Part shown: piece by piece, positions 15,939-20,872 of the stretch
How positions within the stretch are numbered: position 1 is the first letter of the stretch
Layout: every line of letters begins with the position of its first letter
Assembly (NCBI GenBank): GCA_034104265.1
Contig: JAXEEE010000106.1
Coordinates: forward strand, 1 to 20,872
DNA: 20,872 bases
Source of the DNA: UBA11524 sp034104265
Lineage (GTDB): Bacteria; Bacillota; Clostridia; Christensenellales; Aristaeellaceae
Reading direction: 5' to 3'
Translations under genes and position numbers: made by a program
Notes under the pieces: model-generated
Told to the model about the DNA's origin: nothing
The model's input: only the letters and a program-made list of their open reading frames with translations
Databases searched by the model: none

Positions 15939-16925
15939 TTATTCCTGCGGTTCCGTGCCGCTTTCCTCATGGTCCATATCGTGGTAGCCGATCTTCAGCA
16001 CAATGTCCTGGGAGTAGTCGCCAAAGCCCTTGCCGAACAGGTTGATTCCGCCCAGATGCTGCGCATCATGATCCACGCCGATTTTGACGGAGATATGATC
16101 CCCTTCGTGGAGCTTGAGCATGTCCAGGGTCACTCGGGAAACGGGATCGCCGTCCAGATAGGAGCCGTTGGCGGTGATCCGCCAGGTCTTCAGCATGCCG
16201 AACTGCGTGCCTGTTTCCGTCCACCAGGAGGGCGTGTTCAGCCCGCGGCGGCCGCCAAAGTCGCCGGGGCACTGCCATGTGCCGATTTTGCTGCCATTGA
16301 TGAAAACGGAAATATCGCTCTCGTAATGATTGTTGTAAAACGGCGCCTCGGAGCATGATTCGAAGGTCAGCTCCAGGTATTCTATGCGCATGTTGCGCGC
16401 GGGGCAGCGCGCGAAGCTGTACTCAAGAAAGCCGCTGTTGAACCAGATCAGCTCCGCCTGCAGCCGCTGGGGCACGTAGAAGGAATCGGAGTCGTTCAGC
16501 ACGCCGATCATGGAGGAGGCCCCGGCCAGGCCGCAGTTGCCCTGGATCGAGTGCGCATAGCTGTACCCCCCCACGGGCATCTCCATGGTAATGGCGTCGG
16601 ACGCATAGTCGTGCCGGGGGGAGAATGCAAAGTGAATATCGTCGGCAAACAGGCTGCACAGCTTCACCGGCCCGCGCGCGCCCGGCTTGATTTCCGCAAT
16701 CACCAGGTTGGCTTCCTCCAGCTGGCGGACGTTGGTGGCCGTGGTGGACAACGGCAGATCCAGCGCCCGGGCCATTTCATTGACATTCATGCTCCGGAAG
16801 CTGAGCATCTCCAGAATCTGCATCCGGATGGGCGACGAGAGCGCCTTGGCAATCTGGATGGACTTTTCTCTTTCCCGCTGGATATCCAGCACAAACTGGT
16901 TCCTGCGGTCCCTGTTTTCCTGCAT
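15939..16925 (-). CDS. ArsR-type winged-helix regulator with large C-terminal domain
   Basis: A 328-residue predicted transcription factor. Residues about 22-95 form an ArsR-like winged helix: AKALSSPIRMQILEML, then the recognition region MARALDLPLSTTATNVRQLEEANLV. The remaining 230 residues are unlike ordinary ArsR metal sensors. They are rich in beta-strands and aromatic residues (YSYAHSIQGNCGLAG, FYNNHYESDISVFINGSKIGTWQCPGDFGG, TPSWWTETGTQFGMLKTW) and resemble a carbohydrate-binding jelly roll. A sugar-sensing role for the operon that follows is the natural inference. It has its own promoter (16967-16995) and terminator, and its C-terminus is Glu-rich. The start at 16925 is the first Met before the helix-turn-helix domain; its ribosome site is weak. 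Confidence 0.85.
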   Translation of the reverse strand: MQENRDRRNQFVLDIQREREKSIQIAKALSSPIRMQILEMLSFRSMNVNEMARALDLPLSTTATNVRQLEEANLVIAEIKPGARGPVKLCSLFADDIHFAFSPRHDYASDAITMEMPVGGYSYAHSIQGNCGLAGASSMIGVLNDSDSFYVPQRLQAELIWFNSGFLEYSFARCPARNMRIEYLELTFESCSEAPFYNNHYESDISVFINGSKIGTWQCPGDFGGRRGLNTPSWWTETGTQFGMLKTWRITANGSYLDGDPVSRVTLDMLKLHEGDHISVKIGVDHDAQHLGGINLFGKGFGDYSQDIVLKIGYHDMDHEESGTEPQE

Positions 16926-16966
16926 TGTATCTCTGCGGCCCTCTGCTTTCCTCAAGGATTGGAAAC

Positions 16967-16995
16967 AGTTTACCACATCTTTGGCTTTTTCGCAA
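16967..16995 (-). promoter_or_regulatory. sigma-A promoter of the regulator gene
   Basis: TTGCGA (16990-16995) and TAAACT (16967-16972) with a 17-base spacer on the minus strand, about 40 bases before the ATG. The -10 lies inside an imperfect inverted repeat of the form TGGnAAn4TTnCCA (16960-16975), which may serve autoregulation. Confidence 0.65.
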
Positions 16996-17022
16996 TGACG
17001 GCGCAGGGGAGTGTCGATGCCC

Positions 17023-17430
17023 TTACAGGTTTCCCTGCTGCTCCAGCGCCTCCCGCAGCAGCTGTACGGCGTGCTTTTCCACCCGGGAGACATAGCTGCG
17101 GGAGATGCCCAGCAGCCGGGCGATCTCATGCTGGGGATGCTGCACGCCGTCGGTCAGGCCGTAGCGCATCTCCAGCACCAGCCGCTCCCGGGCAGGCAGC
17201 AGGCGCAGCACCCGGTGCACCCGCTCCAGGGTGACCTTGCGGATGACCTCCTCCTCCAGGGCGTCCTGGTCGGTACCCAGGATGTCCATGAAGGTGATGT
17301 CGTTCCCCTCCCCGTCGGTGCTGATGGGATCCTGCAGCGACACGTCCCCCTGCCGCTTGCGGGAGGCACGCAGCGTCATGAGAATCTCATTTGCTATCCT
17401 CCCGCCAAAGCGCCGGAGCGTCCTCCGCAC
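17023..17430 (-). CDS. sigK: 3' half of sigK (spoIIIC-like), RNA polymerase sporulation sigma factor
   Basis: Residues from Asn14 onward (NEILMTLRASRKRQGDVSLQ and so on) match the second half of sigma-K. They include VSLQDPISTDGEGNDIT, the DILGTDQD linker, and the region 4 helix-turn-helix with GISRSYVSRVEK (about 108-119), which reads the -35 of late mother-cell promoters. Intact sigma-K has about 100 further residues with region 2 before NEILM; here the 13 preceding residues are just the recombinase 3' end in another frame. The family-like sequence begins exactly at AATGA (17391-17387). This is the arrangement of spoIIIC next to a skin element, where the gene becomes functional only after excision joins it to the 5' half. 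SigE has a related layout, but the SRSYVSRVEK and VSLQDPI forms are those of sigma-K. On its own it is probably not expressed. Confidence 0.88.
   Translation of the reverse strand: MRRTLRRFGGRIANEILMTLRASRKRQGDVSLQDPISTDGEGNDITFMDILGTDQDALEEEVIRKVTLERVHRVLRLLPARERLVLEMRYGLTDGVQHPQHEIARLLGISRSYVSRVEKHAVQLLREALEQQGNL
17361..17403. repeat. recombination site (att) at the sigK/element junction
   Basis: The AATGA core (minus strand, 17391-17387) lies at the edge of ATGAGA-A-TCTCAT (17378-17390), a 6+1+6 inverted repeat. An outer GGGAGG (17361-17366) and CCTCCC (17398-17403) pair lies roughly symmetrically around it. As I recall, the Bacillus subtilis sigK rearrangement also crosses over at a 5-bp AATGA repeat within the Glu-Asn-Glu codons, which matches the AAT-GAG reading here. 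Part of the symmetry stems from conserved sigK codons. Confidence 0.6.
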
Positions 17431-19051
17431 AGCGGGGCGTCAGGCAGGCCTCCGCGCCGTCCCAGACCACCTGCTGCACCAGCGCTGCCACGGCGGATCG
17501 CTGCTGCTCCGGCGGAAGGGCCGCAAGGCAGCGCTCCATGCTGGCAAGGCGGCTGAGCTCGGCCCGGACGGCCTGCTCCTCCAGCGGCGGCTCGGGCGGA
17601 TGGGCCAGCTCCGCCATACGGTTTTCGATGGCCTCGCAGTCCCGGTGCAGCTGCCCAATGCGCCGCAGGACAGGCTCCCGGGCGTCCATGTCCGCCAGCG
17701 TGGCCAGGGAATCCACCAGTGCAGCGAGCCGCTTTTCCGCCTGCGCCTTCTCCTGCCGGAGGGCGGCAAGCTGCTCCTCCGCCGGGGCGGAAGGCTTTGG
17801 GAGCGGCTGGCGCAGCAGCGCGGCGAAGGTGGCTGCGTCCTCCGGCAGTGCGGCAAGCTGGGTCAGCACCGCTCTGTCCAGCGCGCCGCCGGGTGCGCTG
17901 CGGATGCGGCAGAGGCTGCCCCGGCTCCGCTCCCGCATCCGGCACACGTAAGAGAAGCCCCGTGTGCCGTCCGGCCCCCGGCGTGAGGCCTGCCTGGGGT
18001 ACATCCGGCTGCCGCAGGTGCAGTACAGCATACCGGACAGCAGCGCGCCGCCGGTGCGGGGCCGGCGGAAGGACTTCGTCCGGTTCTGCGCCAGGGCCTC
18101 CTGCACCTGCACCCACTCGCTGCCGGGAATCAGCCCCGGATGCTGCCCCACGGCGATGATCCACCGGCTGACGGGCAGATGGACGGTGGCGCTGCCCTTC
18201 TTCTGATCCGTACGGTTGTAGGCCATGACGCCATGGCTCCCGTCGAAGGCGGAGGCGTCCGGGTACAGCTCCGCACCAAGGCCCTCGAAGTAGCGGCGGG
18301 CCTCCCCGTCCGCCACAAGATACACCGGATTCTGCAGCATGGCGCGGATGGCGAAGCGGGAGAAGTATTTCCCGCGGCGGGTGCGCAGGCCCCGCTGCAT
18401 CAGCTCCGCCTCGGTGGCGGTGAGGGAGCGGTTCTGCAGGAACAGCCCGTACACCGTCCGTACCAGCTCCGCCTCCTCCGGGATCAGCCGGAGCCGGCAG
18501 GCTCTGCGGGTCTTGCCGTCCACCGTGAGGGCAGTCACGCTCTCGGCAGCAAACCCGGTGGGGGTCACGCCTCCCAGCCAGCGGCCGGTCTTGGCCAGCT
18601 CGTGCATGTTGTCGCGGATGCGCTCGGCGATGGTCTCCCGCTCCAGCTGGGAGAAAACCGAGGCAATGTACATCATGGCCCGGCCCATGGGCGTGCCGGT
18701 GTCGAACTGCTCCCGGATGGAGATGAACGCCACCCCCAGTTGCGACAGCGTCCCGATCAGCGCGGCGAAGTCGCTGATGTTGCGGCTGATGCGGTCCAGC
18801 CGATACACGATGATGGCACGGAGCCGTTTCTCCCGGGCAGCCTTCATCATGGCCTGGAAAGCGGGACGGTTCAGGTTCCCGCCGGAGAAACCCTCGTCCT
18901 CATACACCACCAGGCTGGCCAGGGCCTCCGGGCCCTCGTGGGCGGCGATGTACGCCCTGCATAATTCCACCTGGTTGCCGATGCTTTCGCCCTTGCCGGT
19001 GAATCTGGATTTGCGGGAGTAGATGGCGATGCATGGATCCTGCTCCTTCAC
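17387..19051 (-). CDS. large serine recombinase of a skin-like element (SpoIVCA type)
   Basis: A 554-residue site-specific recombinase. The N-terminal resolvase domain (about 7-155) has the catalytic serine in YSRKS (Ser15), YEDEGFSGGNLNRPAF and YRLDRISRN. The 'recombinase' domain follows (about 160-290), then a zinc ribbon with Cys344, Cys346, Cys370 and Cys381, and a long coiled coil (about 424-485) of the kind that controls synapsis in large serine recombinases. It should cut and rejoin DNA at the two ends of the element and so restore sigK. The GTG start has GGGGAGG ten bases upstream. Its TGA stop lies inside the AATGA core at the junction, so the gene forms the very end of the element. 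A sigma-E-like promoter is visible upstream (19087-19116). Other integrative elements use the same family; the sigK context decides the call. Confidence 0.92.
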   Translation of the reverse strand: MKEQDPCIAIYSRKSRFTGKGESIGNQVELCRAYIAAHEGPEALASLVVYEDEGFSGGNLNRPAFQAMMKAAREKRLRAIIVYRLDRISRNISDFAALIGTLSQLGVAFISIREQFDTGTPMGRAMMYIASVFSQLERETIAERIRDNMHELAKTGRWLGGVTPTGFAAESVTALTVDGKTRRACRLRLIPEEAELVRTVYGLFLQNRSLTATEAELMQRGLRTRRGKYFSRFAIRAMLQNPVYLVADGEARRYFEGLGAELYPDASAFDGSHGVMAYNRTDQKKGSATVHLPVSRWIIAVGQHPGLIPGSEWVQVQEALAQNRTKSFRRPRTGGALLSGMLYCTCGSRMYPRQASRRGPDGTRGFSYVCRMRERSRGSLCRIRSAPGGALDRAVLTQLAALPEDAATFAALLRQPLPKPSAPAEEQLAALRQEKAQAEKRLAALVDSLATLADMDAREPVLRRIGQLHRDCEAIENRMAELAHPPEPPLEEQAVRAELSRLASMERCLAALPPEQQRSAVAALVQQVVWDGAEACLTPRCAEDAPALWREDSK

Positions 19052-19086
19052 CCTTCATGCGCCTCCCCGGTTGTGGTTGTCAGTGG

Positions 19087-19116
19087 AGGGTATGGCGGAA
19101 GAAACGCGGTTTATGA
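19087..19116 (-). promoter_or_regulatory. sigma-E-like promoter candidate for the recombinase
   Basis: On the minus strand TCATAAA (19110-19116) and CATACCCT (19087-19094), 15 bases apart, resemble the mother-cell sigma-E consensus (KMATAWW and CATACAnT, spacing about 13-15). The predicted start would be some 30 bases before the GTG. No sigma-A promoter is apparent at this position. Timing in the mother cell is what a sigK recombinase would need, but the match is judged by eye. Confidence 0.45.
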
Positions 19117-19168
19117 GGGGCTATCCGCCGGAAGGGCTGCATAGGGTGGGGCAGGGGAGGTGAGCGGC

Positions 19169-19381
19169 ATGGCTGACGGCAGGAGCATCCGGGTCACGGT
19201 ACAAACGCCCGAAACGGAGGCGGCGCGGCTTCATCTGGCGCGGCGGACGGCGGCTGTTCACGCGGGGATTGTCCGGGCGAAGCTGGAGAAAATGGACTGT
19301 CCGGCCCGGCAGAAGGAAGCGCTGCTGCTGCAGCTGACGCAGGGTGCGAAGAACAGCAGGAAAACATCCGGGCATGGCTGA
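19169..19381 (+). CDS. small protein, candidate recombination directionality factor
   Basis: A 70-residue hydrophilic protein, rich in Arg, Lys and Ala, beginning MADGRSIRVTVQTPETEAA. Two probable amphipathic helices follow (about 18-40 and 48-62, with CPARQKEALLLQLTQ). No family is recognised and there is no signal peptide or membrane segment. GGGGAGG eight bases upstream supports ATG at 19169; a GTG at 19160 in the same frame overlaps that ribosome site. It is transcribed away from the recombinase and sits inside the skin-like element. In Clostridioides difficile, excision of the sigK element needs a small element-encoded directionality factor, so this protein is a candidate by position and size only. 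Confidence 0.6.
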   Translation: MADGRSIRVTVQTPETEAARLHLARRTAAVHAGIVRAKLEKMDCPARQKEALLLQLTQGAKNSRKTSGHG

Positions 19382-19388
19382 TATGGTA

Positions 19389-19417
19389 TCGACAAGCAGA
19401 TGCCTCCATGGTATAAT
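19389..19417 (+). promoter_or_regulatory. sigma-A promoter of the glycerate kinase gene
   Basis: TCGACA (19389-19394) and TATAAT (19412-19417) with a 17-base spacer, about 35 bases before the start codon. The -35 begins just after the stop of the small upstream gene. Confidence 0.8.
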
Positions 19418-19452
19418 ATAAATCAGTAAGAATTCCGAAGGGGGCTGCTTGT

Positions 19453-20691
19453 GTGAAACCAAATCTCCGTGCTGATGCCGACGCCATCGTGGCCTCGGCG
19501 ATCCATGCCGTTCAACCGGACGAGGCTGTCGCCCGGGCCCTGACCCATGCTGATTTCCCGGGGCGGGTGCTGCTGGTGGCGGCGGGCAAGGCTGCCTGGC
19601 AGATGGCCAAGGCGGCCTGGGACTGCCTGGGCGAGCGCATTGAGCAGGGCGTCGTCTGCACCAAGTACGGCCATGTGAAAGGGCCGATTCCCCGCTGCGC
19701 CTGCTATGAGGGCGGGCATCCCGTGCCGGACGAGCAGTCCTTCCGGGGGACAGCGGCGGCGCTGGAGTTGGTGGCGGGCCTGAATTCGCAGGACACCGTG
19801 CTGTTTCTGCTCTCCGGCGGCGGCTCCGCGCTGTTCGAGAAGCCGCTGGTTCCCGGCGAGGAGCTGCAGGACATCACCGGCCAGCTGCTGGCCAGCGGCG
19901 CGGACATTGTGGAGATCAACACCATCCGCAAGCGGCTCTCCGCCGTCAAGGGCGGCAGGTTCGCCCAGCTGTGCAGCCCGGCCCGGGTGTTCTCCATCGT
20001 CCTGTCCGATAGTCTGGGCGACCCGCTGGACATGATTGCCTCCGGCCCCGCCTGTGCGGATCAGTCCACCTGCGCCCAGGCCCTGGCCATTGCGGACAAG
20101 TACGGCCTCTGCCTGAGCGGCGAGGCCCGCTCTCTGCTTGGGCAGGAAACGCCCAAGGCCCTCGACAATGTGACCACGCAGATCACCGGCAGCGTCCGGG
20201 AGCTGTGCGCCGCCGCGGCGAAGACCTGCGCGGAGCTGGGCTACGAGCCCCTGCTGCTGACGGACCAGCTGTGCTGCCAGGCGAAGGAGGCGGGCAGCTT
20301 CCTGGCCTCCGCCGTGCGCACCCATCTGCAGGACGGCAGGAGCCTGGCGCTGATCGCGGGGGGCGAGACAGTGGTGAAGCTGACGGGCCACGGCCTGGGC
20401 GGACGCAATCAGGAGCTGGCGCTGGCGGCAGCGGCGGGCATTGCGGGCCTTGATCGGGCGGCGGTGTTCAGCGTGGGCAGCGACGGTACCGACGGCCCCA
20501 CCGATGCGGCGGGCGGCTATGTGGACGGGGACACGGCGGCGGAGCTGGCCGCCCAGGGCCTGACCATCGACGCGGTGCTGAAGGACAACGACGCCTACCA
20601 CGCCCTGCAGAAAACCGGCGGGCTGATCATCACCGGGCCCACCGGCACCAACGTCAATGACGTGGCTGTGGCATTGATCCGCGGCGAATAA
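19453..20691 (+). CDS. glycerate 2-kinase (DUF4147/MOFRL family)
   Basis: A 412-residue cytosolic kinase that would phosphorylate D-glycerate at the 2-position, feeding glycolysis. The N-terminal DUF4147 domain (about 5-230) includes LVAAGKAAWQMA and the glycine-rich LLSGGGSALFEKP. The C-terminal MOFRL domain (about 290-405) has GGETVVKLTGHGLGGRNQE and SVGSDGTDGPTDAAGG, the family hallmarks. The length is normal and no key motif is missing. It starts with GTG, with AGGGGG eight bases upstream, and has its own sigma-A promoter. By geometry it lies inside the skin-like element, which makes it metabolic cargo, unless a later rearrangement placed it here. Some homologues act on hydroxypyruvate or related acids, so the exact substrate is not fixed. 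Confidence 0.93.
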   Translation: MKPNLRADADAIVASAIHAVQPDEAVARALTHADFPGRVLLVAAGKAAWQMAKAAWDCLGERIEQGVVCTKYGHVKGPIPRCACYEGGHPVPDEQSFRGTAAALELVAGLNSQDTVLFLLSGGGSALFEKPLVPGEELQDITGQLLASGADIVEINTIRKRLSAVKGGRFAQLCSPARVFSIVLSDSLGDPLDMIASGPACADQSTCAQALAIADKYGLCLSGEARSLLGQETPKALDNVTTQITGSVRELCAAAAKTCAELGYEPLLLTDQLCCQAKEAGSFLASAVRTHLQDGRSLALIAGGETVVKLTGHGLGGRNQELALAAAAGIAGLDRAAVFSVGSDGTDGPTDAAGGYVDGDTAAELAAQGLTIDAVLKDNDAYHALQKTGGLIITGPTGTNVNDVAVALIRGE

Positions 20692-20762
20692 TCCCCAGAG
20701 AATACCATACAGAAGGGAAGCCTCCGGAGAATGAAGTATTCCGTTGAAAACGGACATTGAAG

Positions 20763-20807
20763 AAAAGCACCTCTAGTTGTAGGATAACTACGACTGGAGG
20801 TGCTTTT
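20763..20807 (+). repeat. long stem-loop upstream of an IS-like gene
   Basis: A 20-base stem, with 18 Watson-Crick and 2 G-U pairs, runs from AAAAGCACCTC at 20763 to GGAGGTGCTTTT ending at 20807, with the loop GATAA (20783-20787). The right arm contains the GGAGG ribosome site of the gene starting at 20810, so folding would hide it. The stem with its A/T ends could also act as a terminator for the glycerate kinase gene. It may lie near an insertion sequence end. Confidence 0.8.
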
Positions 20808-20809
20808 GC

Positions 20810-20872
20810 ATGAAGATCAAACAGTATGGACCCAGAATGGAAGAACTAAAGCGAGAAGGCAAGACATATCGG
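20810..20872 (+). CDS. 5' end of a transposase-like gene (partial, cut by window end)
   Basis: Only 21 codons are present, beginning MKIKQYGPRMEELK and continuing with a KTYR segment. This looks like the start of a helix-turn-helix first ORF of an IS3-like insertion sequence ('lysine-rich, EGKTYREI' type). The assignment is a recollection of similar N-termini and is weak. GGAGGT nine bases upstream supports the start, and it lies in the right arm of the strong stem-loop. The base composition is clearly more AT-rich than that of neighbouring genes, which fits foreign DNA. Confidence 0.5.
   Translation, partial: MKIKQYGPRMEELKREGKTYR

Larger units (their letters stand above)
17387..20872. mobile_element. 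skin-like element interrupting sigK (one end, continues past the window)
   Basis: The element end is set by the AATGA junction with the sigK 3' half. The recombinase lies just inside, followed by a divergent small gene, a glycerate 2-kinase gene and the start of an IS-like gene. No minus-strand frame up to 20872 resembles the sigK 5' half, so the element must be longer than about 3.5 kb, or the two halves have been separated by rearrangement. As I recall, in B. subtilis the recombinase lies next to the 5' half instead, so this layout would be inverted relative to it. Confidence 0.7.

Noticed and set aside
17023..17430. Sigma fragment as a complete small sigma factor
   Set aside because: Region 2, needed for core and -10 recognition, is absent, and the first 13 residues are the recombinase 3' end read in another frame, so it is half of sigK rather than an ECF-type factor.
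19092..19163. 23-codon open frame (MAEETRFMRGYPPEGLHR...) before the small divergent gene
   Set aside because: The purine-rich GGAGGG is only one base from the ATG, too close for initiation, and the stretch overlaps the sigma-E-like promoter of the recombinase. A leader peptide is possible but unsupported.
20731..20760. Nine-codon frame (MKYSVENGH) with AATGA next to its start, as a second att site or leader peptide
   Set aside because: The AATGA here is on the plus strand and not preceded by sigma-K coding sequence, so it is not the opposite element end; the frame is too short to call.
1..20872. tRNA, rRNA or CRISPR arrays
   Set aside because: No T-loop motif with matching acceptor arms, no rRNA-like conserved blocks and no regularly spaced repeats were seen in the intergenic regions.

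Overview
The window looks like a fragment of a high-GC, spore-forming member of the Clostridia (Bacillota), probably a gut anaerobe. The evidence is an NfnAB-type transhydrogenase pair, a sporulation sigma-K segment, plant- and host-glycan hydrolases with an ABC sugar importer, canonical sigma-A promoters (TTGACA-N17-TATAAT type) and strong GGAGG ribosome sites. High GC produces many long antisense open frames, which are not reported as genes.

Layout. Bases 1-66 are a G/C homopolymer run (likely an assembly-edge artefact), followed to about 293 by a series of GC-rich hairpins. Minus-strand genes follow: uxuA (mannonate dehydratase), a GH20-type hexosaminidase, and nfnA-nfnB, each unit with its own recognisable promoter. 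A plus-strand block (6035-8889) holds a Cu/Zn superoxide dismutase-like protein, a NadR-like NAD biosynthesis enzyme and a metallophosphoesterase. It ends at a bidirectional terminator. From 16925 down to 8955 on the minus strand lies a sugar-use locus: an ArsR-type regulator with a large C-terminal domain, a solute-binding protein, two permeases, a GH51 arabinofuranosidase and a GH31 alpha-xylosidase-like enzyme. The binding-protein promoter is near-perfect, has a 12-bp palindrome just upstream, and an internal terminator separates the binding protein from the permeases. No ATPase gene is present.

The most interesting part is 17023-20872. The minus strand carries only the 3' half of sigK (a spoIIIC equivalent). 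It is joined at an AATGA core to a large serine recombinase whose stop codon lies inside that core. This is the architecture of a 'skin' element, a DNA element interrupting sigK that is excised in the mother cell during sporulation. A sigma-E-like promoter can be drawn upstream of the recombinase, and a divergent 70-residue protein is a candidate recombination directionality factor. The interior of the element runs to higher coordinates, carries a glycerate 2-kinase gene and the start of an insertion sequence-like gene, and continues beyond the window. The 5' half of sigK is not visible here and should lie at the other end of the element.
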